The notes beneath the pieces are model-generated. The model was not told the origin of the DNA. It did not search any database and saw only the letters and a program-made list of their open reading frames with translations. A stretch of 64,000 bases of DNA, taken from the NCBI GenBank assembly GCA_905221605.1, contig CAJNDS010000280.1:124001-188000 (forward strand). Direction: 5' to 3'. Every line of letters begins with the position of its first letter. Within the stretch, counting starts at the first letter, position 1. Positions 23,401 through 33,644 of this stretch are shown in pieces. Made by a program: the position numbers and the translations under genes. Origin of the DNA: Symbiodinium natans (taxonomy: Eukaryota; Sar; Dinophyceae; Suessiales; Symbiodiniaceae).

Positions 23401-26400
23401 TCTTCTTGTAAGGGACTCATGCTCGTACGCAAAAGGGCAGCACGTGGCACCCACGACACTCAAAGCGACCTTCACTTCATTAAGTATGGACCTGTTTCTG
23501 CTTCGACGCCTCTAAACACAGTTCACAATATCGGAAGCCGGCTGCCACTACCCAGCTGCTCAGCAACCAGGGTGGGTGGGCGGGAAAACGCAAGGCAAAC
23601 TCTGCAGACAAGACTGCAGTGTGACCAAACCGACAGTGCACAGGCTCAGCTGTTCAACTCAACTCGAGCACGCACACATACAATGTACACTGTATGGAGG
23701 AGTAGGTGTGGAGAGAGGGCCGGTGTTCTGCCAAACCCAACCGAACCGGGAACACCAACACCTCTACACCAAACCTACTCTCCGGAACCCCGTATGCACA
23801 ACACAAGGGAGGGGCGCGCCAACCTTTTGCAGGAAATGCCGGGCAACAGTCAAGAGCCAACTGGCCCATCTAAGCCCCAAAGAACTGCCGGTTGGCTCTG
23901 CCCAGGCGCGCCCTATACCCCCAACAATCTGCGCGACTGCACAGCGCTACGCAGTACACTCGAAACAACGTGCCGAATTGAAGCATTACAGCGAACTTGA
24001 TCGCCCCAGAAACTTCGCCCAAGGCTCAAGAAGTTCACCCAAATCCAGACGCACTCGGTTCCAGACGCCAAATTTGGACTGCAACTCCGGGGATGGCGCC
24101 GGACTTTCTGGATCATTCAGCCGGCTCAGGCTGTCCGCCTCCACGTTCCTCTCGCCCGCCATGTGCGACATGTCCAACGTCACACCAAGATCCAAGCAAG
24201 CGCTTGCTAGTGTCATCAAAGCGAACGACAAAGTACCCGAAGTAGACAAGCCCTTGCTGCACGAGGCCACCACCGCCAAGTTGTCTCCAAACTGACGCAG
24301 GCGAACTGCGTGCGTGAACTTCCCACCAACTATCTTTGCACGCGCCAAGACGAGCGCCAGCTGCGCCAACAGCTCCAGCGCGCAAATCGCTTCCTGCAGC
24401 CTCTCTGGGCAGGCCCAGGCTGAAGGCAACTGACCACCTTTAATATCCAAGTGGAACCACCAAAGCTGACCACCAGAGCAGAACCAGCCTCCCAATCCGG
24501 CCACGGACGCCCCGGCCCAGGCATCTGCTGCTCCGTTGTTAAGGACAACCTCGCCAGCCCAAGAAGAAGAGTTGTCGCGGAAAGCCCTCTGCAACACTGA
24601 CATCGCTGCCAAACAGACCTGGTCCAAGTCCACATTGGCCGTCCAGACAGAGAAGCGCACCCAGACTTTCCCGGTCAACACGCGAGGCTGCCTAAGCAGC
24701 CTCTTCGCCTCCACCACCGAGCCGACGGGCTGCTTGCCAATTTCGCAAAGCCTCCATCCCTTCTGGACATCGCTCGTCGACGCAGCACGTTGAACCACAA
24801 GCCCGTCCTCCAGCAAGAGAGACAGCTCTTCGAGCTGACCCCATCCCAGGCACTGCAAGCGCGCTCCAGGCCTGTTCAGTCGCTTGAACAGCGGAGCAAG
24901 GAAGGCCCTCAACGCAAGTCGGACCTGAGTGGCCCAAAGCAAGAAGCCTAGCAGCTGCGCCAGAACGCGGCGAGGGACGCGACGTGGATGTAGTCGCCAC
25001 CAGGCCAACTCCCGCAACACTTTGCCCTGCTTGTTCTCCGGCAGCGCCGCCCAGAATTCCGAGATCAGAGTCAGGCGCCAGCCCAAATACGTGAGGTCGT
25101 TTCCGAGGGCAAGCTTCTTCCACGACAGCGGCACCTCCAAAATCTGCAGGATAGCTAGCACAACCAACATTGCGAACGCAGCCCGAGGCAGCAAAAGTAA
25201 GAAGTCGTCCACATACACCGCACCGAGGTGCTTGTGGCGAACGAGCATGTGGATGAGCCGCATCAAAAGCGAAGAGAGACGGCTCCACCAGTAAGCCGAC
25301 CAAGCGGCGCCAAAGTGATTTACCACGTACGCGTAAAATTCGCCCTCCAAAGAGAAGACAGAGAAACCCACGTCCTCTGCAGCAGTTCTTATGGACTTGT
25401 GCGCTCCCTTAACATCCACGCAGAATAAAACCCAAGCGGAGCAGTCCACTTCCCCGCCGCACCAAGCTGCAAACCGGTTGAGCGCTGCCGTGAATAAGTA
25501 CAGGGAGGGAACCTCCGCTCTCTCACAGAAACGAGCAGCAGGGCTGGCGCCACTGGCCTTGGAGTCGCCGATCAATCTGTCCTCCTTGCCCGGAGAGGTC
25601 ACCACACCCAGCTTGCCGATCGCCAACTCGCCCGGCGGAAAACGCTGCTGCACTGCGGGCAGACCCCCTTCAATGTGAACCATGTAACCCTGATCCAGCT
25701 CCTTCTGAACCAACTCGCGCACTCTGGAACGTTCCCTCTCCGCTGAAGCGTGATTGGCGGTGCACAAGCACAAGTCGCAAACATCGCACACCTCCTTGCA
25801 TTCTCGGAGGAGAGAAGCGGCCACACCCCCGATGGGGGGATCGGCCGACGCACACCAGTGGGCGCACCACGTCTCAGCACTTCGCACAAGGGCACATCCG
25901 GATCATCCATACGCTTGGCCAGCGACTCCAATAAGTTCAGCTTGTACGGCGTGAGCTCAAAACGCTGCGTTGCCCAATCCAAATCCACATGTAGCGCAGA
26001 GCAGACGGAAGCCCGCATGGTGTGCACCTCCTCATCTGAGAAAAACGGCCGCTCCAACACTCTGCCCGGTAGAGCTGCCGCCCTACGGCACGCATCTGCC
26101 GGCATTGAGCCCCAAATCGCACATCTAACACAGGCCAGAGGATCACATAGAGCGAAAGGAGGTGGAACCTGCCAGTCCAGTGTACTCAAGATGCCTCCCC
26201 CATCCTTGAAGAACACTCTATGATACGCAGCGCACGCCGCCGGGTCTGCAGGCTGGCAAGGTTCCTTGCCCACTAGCTCCAACACAGGCATGCTTCCCTC
26301 ACTCCCCTCTACCAGGTCCATGCTAGGAGTGAGGAGCTGTCCCTAGTCGTCTTTGGCCAATTGCAACAACTTCTCGCACGCCGATCTCCCATGCTCACCG

Positions 26401-29400
26401 CTGCCGCAATACTCACACTGATGGAGGAATTTGCAATCTGGGAGTGTGCGCCTGAAAAGCAAAACACAAGCCTTTCTGGCGCGCTTTTCCATCACGACCC
26501 TTGCCCCCACGCCCCTTGCCGCCAGCGCCACGACCTTTCCCCTTTGACTCCGCACCGTAGGGGGAAAAGCGCTTCTTTTCCGACGGCAGCTTCGGGCGCG
26601 GCTGGAGCCACATGCGAAGGCTATCCCGCACCACCACCGCCTCGTGGATTGCCTTGTCCAAACTGTGACCCTGGCCCAGCAGATCATTAAGCTGGCGGCA
26701 AAGCTCCGCATCGGCACTCTCAGCTTCAGCCAGGGTCGGCGGCCGCAGACCCATCTCAGATAAGCCCACACGGTGATACAGCATCATGAACTTGTTCGCT
26801 AAAATTTTTCCGGAAGACAGGTGGCACCAATCAACAAGCGCCCAGGCAACGCTCCGAAGACACAACACCTTCTGGACCGCAAACGGCGAAGCTGAAATCT
26901 CCACCTCGGCCGGATCGACTTGTCCAGTTGCATCCGCCAGCAGGCCCAGCAAGGATTTTTCCTTGGAGCCAGCGCAAGAAAGACGAGCCCGATCATACTG
27001 CACCACCGACAAGATCTGCTTCCAAGGAATGAATTTCAGCTCGGCATTTGCACGAGTTGCTTGCACGGCTGGCCATCCGATTCCAGCGCCTCCGCAGGAT
27101 AGCTGGATTCAAACGCCTTCCAGAGCTGCTTCAGCTTGGCCCCATCCAGTTGAGGCCCCAGGGGGACCCCCAGCAAGTTGGAGGCCTCCGAGTTTACTGC
27201 AACTGTCCCGATCTCAGCGTTCGGCTCCGCGCACAGGCTTTTGCAAACAGCGAGCAAGCGTCTCAGTCTGCCGGCTTCCAAACATTGAAGCACGGATGGA
27301 GCAGCCCCTATGTCCACTCCGGCAGACTCCAGAACGGCCCTGAAGGTTTCCTCTGCACCACCCTGTAGTGTCCAGTACAGCTCAGCCGCCGTAGTGAACC
27401 CACGGCTTTGGAGGCGTTGCTTCACCTGGTCGCACAAACCCACCTGCGCCACCAGTTCCCCGAACTTCTGCTTGCAATCCATCGCAGATCAAGGAAAGCA
27501 GAGCACAAGCAAACCAACAGAATCTCAAGACAGCAAGTAAGCTGGCTGGCCCCACTCGGGTTCAATCAAGCTGAACAGGCACGCGCACGCCCGAACTGCC
27601 GCAACGACTCACACAGAGTTACCAGACCAACGCAAGCACACTCTCGCACGCAGGAGACCAAGTCTCACACTCACAAAAACCTCTCTACGAGGTCCCTGCA
27701 AACACACGTTTGCCTCGATCTCCCCCTGAGATCAGATCTCACACGAGATCTCCCCGCTGCAGCTCTCTGAGCAGGCACGCGCACGCCCGAACTGACGCAA
27801 CAACTCACACTACAGTAACTAGACAAATGCAAGCACGCGCTCGCAAGCAGGAGACCATGTCTCGCACGCACAGAAAACCTCTCCTGAGGTCCCTGGCAAA
27901 CACACGTTTGCCCCGATCTCCCCCTGAGATCAGATCTCACACCAGATTTCCTCGCTGCAGCTTTTGACTGCACCGGGCGCACTACGCGCCGGACCCACCA
28001 CACAAAACCTGGGCGCACGCCAAGTGATTGCATGGCTCAAAGGGGGTCGCTTTCAGGGAGGGGTCCTCCTTCCAAACCTGCCAGTGCAAATCATCGATAT
28101 CCTTGGAAGGTGCGCAAGCCCTTCTCACAACCCCGCAGTCCAAAATCACAGCAGCGTGAAACCTAGCACTCAGGCAGTTCACCACGTACATATCTTGCAG
28201 GAGCTGACCCCTTGAAATTTGATCATCTTCTTCGTCGCAGCAGGCATCCTCGGCCTCCATCTCCTCGGACACGCTAGAGCTGCAAGAAGAGATGGTCGAT
28301 CCATCCGACTCAGACTCGGCATCCGTGTCGTCCTCTGACCTTTCCGCTGCACTCAAACCCATAGGGATGGTTTCCAACTTCGCCGTCTTGAAGGCCAAAC
28401 GACACTCTGGGACGGGTCTCCGCGCACCCCGCACTTGTGGCGTTAACGGCACCCAACCTCCCCGGATAGCCTGGACCACTGCCAGCTGGCCCCGCAGCGC
28501 CGGAAGCACATCTTCACGCCCATATTTCTGCGCCATAGCTTCCCCAGAATCGCGAGATCGGTGATGGCCCCACAGACGCTGCCACACACTGTCAATATCA
28601 ACTTGAACACCCCAGGACAAGCCCGTCACCTTCAAGCTATGCAATGTGTACACACCCACAGCCTCCACTGGTAGCTTTCCAACGCTCACCAACAGACGCC
28701 TCAGCTGGGACAGCGCAAAGGTGAAGGAAGCTCTATCCCCACTTGGACCCGGGATCATGAAGTCTGCGTCTCCCAGTCGCTGTCGCAGCAGCGCCACTGC
28801 CGGCGTCCAGTCACCGCAGACCCCAACTGTCAAGCAACCCCAAGGCATAGGCGTGCGTGAAGACTTCGTACGCCAGCAACAGCATCTCAAAATTCCCTCT
28901 ACAATGTCCATCTCATTCACGGAGACCCGCTGCGCATCACTAAACCTCAACGCTGCCCAAATCATGATCAGGAAGGCCACGGTCAGCAACCCATCTCCAT
29001 CCAGGCCCTCTTCCTGGCCCATGCTCTCCAGCACCCTCCGCTCGAAGTTGGCGACGGCGCTTAGAGGTAGTGGCAGCGCTTCCTTGCGAGCTTCCTTTTG
29101 GCCATAAGAGCCAGTCCAGGCAGCGACCACAGGATTTGCCAGGCACGACAGCAGCTTATCCCAACCAAGAATTCCCGCCACGAATTTCAAGGATGTCACT
29201 GGTGCATTGCTCGCGCTCCGCCGCTGCTGAATACAAGCCAAGAAGCTGACCAACACGCTAACTGACGCATCTGCCGTAACAATCTCCCTGCCATAGATGA
29301 AATCCATCCAAAGCTTAAATCCTGACAAGTGCCGCCTCAAAGTTCCCGCAGCTTTCCCACGCAAGACTTTCCACAAACTATCCAGAGCAAGCTCGCCAAG

Positions 29401-32400
29401 GTCCTTGAAGAAAGGCGACGAAGCCAGAAAGGGCATTAGAAGCCCGACCCAAGAATCCGCCAACAAGCGCCACTGCTCATCCTCCCAGTCTTTTGCACGA
29501 GAACCTGGCTGCACTTGGAAAGCCAACCCAACACCAAGCCTCGCACACACAGACGGAGGCTCCAGCGGCAGTGTGAGCTCCAAACTCGGCTGACGCGAGG
29601 AGAAAGACGGACGCGCAAGACCTCCTCTGCGGCACGGTTTGTACCCAGGCACGCCAGCCTCGCTTAAGATATCTGGACGTGGACAACCAACTCCACAAGG
29701 CACACGTGGCGCTGCCACTACGTGGCTCGGCGCGGCTCGAGGCGTGCCCCCATGGTTTAGGCAGTAAGGGCCCACCGCCTCCAACCTTGGACGCGGCAGC
29801 CCAGGCCCTTTCTTCTGCAACATGAAGACAAAAGAAAAACGCAAGGCAAACTCTGCAGACAAGACTGCAGTGTGACCAAACCGACAGTGCACAGGCTCAG
29901 CTGTTCAACTCAACTCGAGCACGCACACATACAATGTACACTGTATGGAGGAGTAGGTGTGGAGAGAGGGCCGGTGTTCTGCCAAACCCAACCGAACCGG
30001 GAACACCAACACATCGTAGACACTACTCGAGCTTGCTGCTTAGGTTTCGGACGGTCAGAATACTTCTGAGCTGGATTCAAGAACATCTGGCCAAAGGCAT
30101 GCCGAGGCACTATAGCAACAGCATGATTCGGGTGTGTCTTCAGCGATGGGTGGTGCACTGCGTGGATCAGTCCAGAGAGGGCCTTGTGGCCAGCGTGCGG
30201 TCCCCAATTCGCAACAACGATGCAGTCAGAAGATAGAAGCTGTTAACACCCGCAGTATGGGCCCCAGACCAAACGAAAAAGCTGGACCCTGGCTAGGCTA
30301 GGAACTTCATCCTCGGACCTTCCGATCTTGCAATGCCATCTGTCAACCGAGAGTCGTGGGAAGTATCCTTGGCACGAGAGGCACCATGCTTTGTACCATT
30401 GCGATCCATTGCGCCCGTTCTCTCAAAAGTCAGAGAGCAAAAAGACCACTACTACATAATATTAGCACAATATTACATACCTCTTGTGCAAATGATTCGA
30501 CGGAAGTGAAGCAATGCGCGCGGCCCAAGGAGCGCCCGCGGTCGCGAGCTGGAGCCACTCGGCCAGGAGCGTGGCCGTGGCCGACTGCCGCTGCACCCGC
30601 AGGTGCAAGGTGCGCAGAGAACGGAGCAGCAGCCAGACCTCGACGCTTTCAAAGAAAAGGAGGCACACGGCACAAGGCCTTAACATCTCTGAGAGAAGCC
30701 GTCTTTATAAGGCTCGGATATAGCTCATGAAGCAAAAAACACAACAGTGCGACAGCTCCCACGGCATTTCTCATGCAACTCCAATGTGACGATGCCGAGA
30801 GGCCTCCAGGCTCCCGGGCGTTGAGCCAAGTGCCATCCGGTCCTTCCTCAGTTGATCCGCTACCTCGGCGCTGGCGACGCAAACGGCGCCCCCCAGCGCA
30901 TCGGAGTGCCCTGCCAGGGACTTGGTGGTAGCGTGCATCACAGCATCTGCACCCAGCAGCAGGGGCCGCTGCAGCGGTGGCGGTGCGAACCTGGCGAGCT
31001 CCGAGGCGCGCGGCGCGGCAACTTCGGTTTGGGTGGCTAAAGCAACTTTTAAGTAGGTAAGCCTTTGGCGGGCTTCGCAAGATTATCGGTTCTGACCCAA
31101 AGTGCGGCCAAAGCTCGTGCCATCCACAGCCACATGGACGCCGGGACAGCCCCTTGCTGCCGCCACGTAGGCCTTGATTCGCGTAATGCGAGGAAGTATC
31201 ACACAATATCCCCCACAAGCGAACAAGAGTCTCAAGAGACCTGGAGTCTCAAGAGGTCGAGCATTCAGATTTAGTTAAACTCCGCTGTCCTTAGTCGGGC
31301 GGAGGCCACAAGCCTTTTGCTACTGCTGTCATTCATGCTGTCATGCTGTTTTCGCACAGTTTTCACGGACTTTCATGCTGAGCCTTGCCTCATCATCCAA
31401 TCAGCCCCATCAGAAAGCCGGCTGGTAGGAGAGTCCGGGGTACAGTATGAGCAGGCATCGACCACAACCATTCGGTACGCGTGAAACTAGGTGCTTCGGC
31501 CCACCGGTGCAGAGAAGGTGCTTTGATGTCAGCCACATCGCAGGAGGGATTCAGAGGCGTCTCCAACCAGATGAGATCACCGGACTTCAAAGATGATGCC
31601 AGCCTCACAGTCCAACAAGGCTCATGCACCAAGGTCACTCAAGGATCTGTGCTTCAACCTCGCGCCTCCTTGTTCCTACATGAGTTCCGCCATGAAAGCT
31701 CCGATTGTTTTCGTCCTGGCCAATCTTTGCAATCGCCTACAGTTCCCCTCAAGAACAAACACAACATGTTGCGCTTCACATACATCTCCCCAATCCCCTC
31801 AAGGATCCATGCGCCCATCTGGACATGTTTGCACATCTTGCTAAGTGGTCTTCGGATCTCCGGCTTGTCTGGCGCTCTTAGTTCACTGGGTCACGGGGGG
31901 GGTACAAGATGCAAGTGGATGGTCCATCCTCTACCTTTGCGACCAGATTCGTATTTCACCTGCCCAAAACAGAAATGCCGAGCAATTGAGGAATATCCAA
32001 CTCTCCTGCATCAAGCGCACGAAAGACACTTAGAGGGCCAAGCGTCTCTCCAGGACTCGGCAAGGGCTCACACTTGCAGCGGCCTCCCACTGAGATCTTC
32101 TGAAGTTGGCCCAGAACCTGCAACAGTGCTCGTAAAGACATGAGGGGCTTGGCATTACACTTACTATGCAAGGTTTTGACAGGGTTGGTCAAGTTTCGGG
32201 GATGTGATACACGGGGAAGCTTTGAAGAGCTTCCGAAATGCCTGAATATGTTGCTCCGTCCAGCGTGGAATTGCCACCGCATCCATGGCCACGTCTGGTA
32301 CTTAGAAAGAAATGCTGCTCAGAAGCTTCTCAGGAGTGCGGGACCATACAGACATCCTTCCCAAGGGTAGAGCAAATGGATGAGGGGGATAAGGCCGGGA

Positions 32401-33640
32401 AAGGGGCAGCAGCAGGGGTTTGGGCATGCACTGGAGCCCTTAAAGGATGAGGGGGTACGGGGAGCAGCGAGGTTTTTTCGCTCTTGTTCCCTTCATTTCA
32501 AGGTGGGCTTAAGGCAGCAGCGGGGGGTTTGGGCATGCATTGGAGGCCTTAGAACACTTCATTACAAGGGGTTGGCAAAAACCCAGCTGCTGCCCCACAC
32601 TCCCCTCTACTATGCCTACCCCCTCATCCTTGATGAAGTGTGTTAAGGGTTCAGTGCATGCCCAGACCCCCCCCACCCACCCCCACTTGCCCTTCCCCAC
32701 CTTGGTCTGAAGTGCTTTTAAGGGCTCCAGTGCCAAACCCCTGCTCCCCCCCACCCGCCCCGGCTTAACCCCCCATCTTTATGCGACAGCGCCACCCGCT
32801 ACGTTGAACGAGTAGAAATAAAGCATTCAGAGATTTGCCAAGCAGCAAAAAGACTTGAAAGCACTGCATGTGCGCAGCCAAGAGCGCGGTTCGTTGCGAA
32901 AAAATCTCTCTGAGAGGCTATGAGCTTTGACCTACAGAATTGCAAACTCTTCTGACGTTTATGCTCTGACCTTGTGTTCTTTCTAAGGCGGCCTGATGTG
33001 TCCCGTGGTAGCCGCCAGAAATGAAGACCCGCGTGGGCAGGAAGTGTGCAAACCTCAGCTGCTAGGGCAAGATGGGAACGGCTCAGAGTTCACAACCAGT
33101 TACAAGCTCTCATCGCATTTTGGGTTAGAGGGGGTTGTTCTTTGTTGTTCTTTGCTTTGCGCGTCACACAAGCCACACGTTGCTAGCACCTCACGGCCTC
33201 ACGGCGCCTTTAATTACAGCCGCAAACCCTTTCTCCAATCGCCTGGTAGCAGTGCAAAAGCAGCAGCCAGGCCCGAGCTGTACAGCACAGCATGGGCCGG
33301 CTGCTCCTATCCAGCGAGGCAAAGATAAATCGGGCAGCCGGACCCCCGGCAAGTTAAAAGCGACCCTATCGCCAGCATCCCTGCAACGCGCGTAGCATCC
33401 GAATTGTCTAGTCGGATTCTTGGGGTCACCCCAACACATCCTCCCAGTCCATGATGCTTCTACATGGTTGGAAACGCTTCTGTGATGTCACCGCATGGCA
33501 AAGTCCCGCAGAGTTCATCAACTGAGCCTGTGAAGCATCCCGAACTTGCTCGAGCTGCAGGGTCCTGCCTCGCTGCCCTCGATGCTCCCCAAGAGAGTTT
33601 CGCAGCGGCTCCGCGTGGGCGCAGAGATGCGGCTGTAGAT
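20462..33640 (-). CDS. Cys/Met-metabolism PLP enzyme (cystathionine gamma-synthase/lyase family), 5' incomplete
   Basis: Exons in order: 33640-33565 (IYSRISAPTRSRCETLLGSI), 31583-31522 (LIWLETPLNPSCDVADIK), 31172-31117 (VHVAVDGT), 30990-30804 (LLLGADAVMHATTKSLAGHS), 30638-30513 (VWLLLRSLRTLHLRVQRQSA), 30158-30117 (VHHPSLKTHPNHAV), 23315-23270 (EQMPGGFGGCFALDL), 22557-22521 (KLFGSATSLGGV), 21015-20980 (ESLIEWRRRW) and 20597-20462 (LLRVSIGLEDFEHLRADL, stop at 20462). The order is that of the transsulfuration family; the Lys of ATTKSLAGHSD is the expected PLP Schiff-base residue and SLGG-ESLIE and LLRVSIGLED are family signatures. Whether it is a synthase, a lyase or a relative cannot be told. 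An extra exon with HGGTH near 31690 is likely. The first exons are missing. A retroelement fills most of the 30116-23316 intron. Confidence 0.88.
21205..21300. repeat. G-rich block with many GGGG runs
   Basis: Nearly 100 bases made of runs of three to nine G separated by single T or A. It has many possible G-quadruplex registers on the plus strand. A similar shorter block lies at 21460-21478 and another around 22242-22260. Confidence 0.85.
21494..21519. repeat. (CA)n microsatellite
   Basis: About thirteen CA units inside the degenerate array. Confidence 0.9.
22396..22430. repeat. Palindromic AT/AC/GT dinucleotide hairpin
   Basis: ATATACACACA followed by its near-complement TGTGTGTGTATATAT, able to form a perfect stem with a very short loop. 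It marks the 3' edge of the degenerate array. Confidence 0.8.
23585..23761 (-). repeat. 177-bp terminal direct repeat, 3' copy of the element
   Basis: Identical over all 177 bases to 29836-30012. It begins AAAACGCAAGGCAAACTCTG on the plus strand and ends GAACACCAACAC. Flanking bases differ on both sides, so these are the limits of identity. Confidence 0.95.
23986..26321 (-). pseudogene. Reverse transcriptase-RNase H of the element, frame-shifted
   Basis: Two overlapping frames (26321-25599 and 25887-23986) together cover the protein, so at least one frame change lies near 25.80-25.86 kb. The reverse transcriptase shows the catalytic VYVDDFLLLL box, with an Asp-containing strand earlier (FCVDVKGAH) and SWKKLALG-type thumb-side motif after it. 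RNase H-like features follow: GLGGWF, a FGDNLAVV strand, and near the end HMAGERNVEADSLSR, the typical C-terminal acidic site of DIRS-type RNase H. It would copy the element RNA. I do not give a repaired frame. The shift could also be programmed or an assembly indel. Confidence 0.8.
26343..27482 (-). pseudogene. Gag-like region with CCHC zinc knuckle, in several frames
   Basis: Three overlapping frames (27482-27036, 27066-26413 and 26771-26343) look like one gag-type protein broken by two frame changes near 27.05 and 26.45 kb. The N-terminal part begins MDCKQKFGELVAQVGLC. The middle ends in a basic, Gly/Lys-rich tract. The last frame has the knuckle CEYCGSGEHGRSAC, a C-x2-C-x4-H-x4-C zinc knuckle expected to bind element RNA. 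It lies between the internal tandem repeat and the RT region. Confidence 0.65.
27576..27967. repeat. Internal 196-bp tandem duplication of the element
   Basis: A unit starting CAGGCACGCGCACGCCCGAA at 27576 is repeated from 27772. The copies are similar over their whole length with scattered substitutions; both contain CTCCCCCTGAGATCAGATCT and end CGCTGCAGCT. It separates the recombinase and gag regions and carries no open frame of note. By position it may correspond to the B repeats of split-repeat elements. Confidence 0.85.
27982..29823 (-). CDS. Tyrosine recombinase of the element
   Basis: An intact frame of about 613 codons from a Met just inside the terminal repeat (the frame is open upstream to 29892). 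The C-terminal half has the tyrosine-recombinase layout: Arg of WAALRFSDAQRV, then LHSLKVTG in place of the usual H-x-x-R, then WGHHRSRDS and the likely nucleophile in AQKYGRED. Such enzymes insert the circular DNA copy by site-specific recombination. The extended N-terminal part is Pro/Arg-rich; an acidic Ser-rich linker (DDTDAESESDGS) follows the catalytic part. The H-x-x-K replacement may be tolerated in this lineage or may weaken catalysis. Confidence 0.8.
   Translation of the reverse strand: MLQKKGPGLPRPRLEAVGPYCLNHGGTPRAAPSHVVAAPRVPCGVGCPRPDILSEAGVPGYKPCRRGGLARPSFSSRQPSLELTLPLEPPSVCARLGVGLAFQVQPGSRAKDWEDEQWRLLADSWVGLLMPFLASSPFFKDLGELALDSLWKVLRGKAAGTLRRHLSGFKLWMDFIYGREIVTADASVSVLVSFLACIQQRRSASNAPVTSLKFVAGILGWDKLLSCLANPVVAAWTGSYGQKEARKEALPLPLSAVANFERRVLESMGQEEGLDGDGLLTVAFLIMIWAALRFSDAQRVSVNEMDIVEGILRCCCWRTKSSRTPMPWGCLTVGVCGDWTPAVALLRQRLGDADFMIPGPSGDRASFTFALSQLRRLLVSVGKLPVEAVGVYTLHSLKVTGLSWGVQVDIDSVWQRLWGHHRSRDSGEAMAQKYGREDVLPALRGQLAVVQAIRGGWVPLTPQVRGARRPVPECRLAFKTAKLETIPMGLSAAERSEDDTDAESESDGSTISSCSSSVSEEMEAEDACCDEEDDQISRGQLLQDMYVVNCLSARFHAAVILDCGVVRRACAPSKDIDDLHWQVWKEDPSLKATPFEPCNHLACAQVLCGGSGA
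29836..30012 (-). repeat. 177-bp terminal direct repeat, 5' copy of the element
   Basis: Identical to 23585-23761. It lies immediately upstream of the recombinase start, so it may also carry the element promoter; that is inference. Confidence 0.95.
32405..32757. repeat. Composite inverted repeat (four arms of one motif)
   Basis: The motif GGGGTTTGGGCATGCACTGG, continuing with AGCCCTTAA, occurs near 32414 and, diverged, near 32526 in forward orientation. Reverse-complement versions lie near 32642-32672 and 32715-32745, and the GGATGAGGGGGTA segment is also inverted (32445 and 32620). The block could fold back on itself and resembles a fossil foldback or MITE-type element. It lies in the 5' introns of the PLP-enzyme gene. 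Confidence 0.65.
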
Positions 33641-33644
33641 CTTG

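Larger units (their letters stand above)
23585..30012 (-). mobile_element. DIRS/Ngaro-like tyrosine-recombinase retroelement, 6428 bp
   Basis: Bounded by two identical 177-bp direct repeats. In its own (minus) direction the order is terminal repeat, tyrosine recombinase, internal tandem repeat, gag-like region with zinc knuckle, reverse transcriptase and RNase H, terminal repeat. No integrase of the DDE type and no long terminal repeats of LTR-element style are seen. Tyrosine-recombinase retroelements normally make no target duplication, and none is obvious. Usual DIRS or Ngaro order places the recombinase last; here it is first, as if circularly permuted. The element lies entirely within an intron of the PLP-enzyme gene, in the same orientation. 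The gag and RT parts show frame changes, so this copy is probably inactive. Confidence 0.85.

Noticed and set aside
31400-31480. Segment VVVDACSYCTPDSPTSR as an exon of the PLP enzyme
   Set aside because: The exon at 31172-31117 (VHVAVDGT) joins both neighbours in phase and fills the same place in the family.
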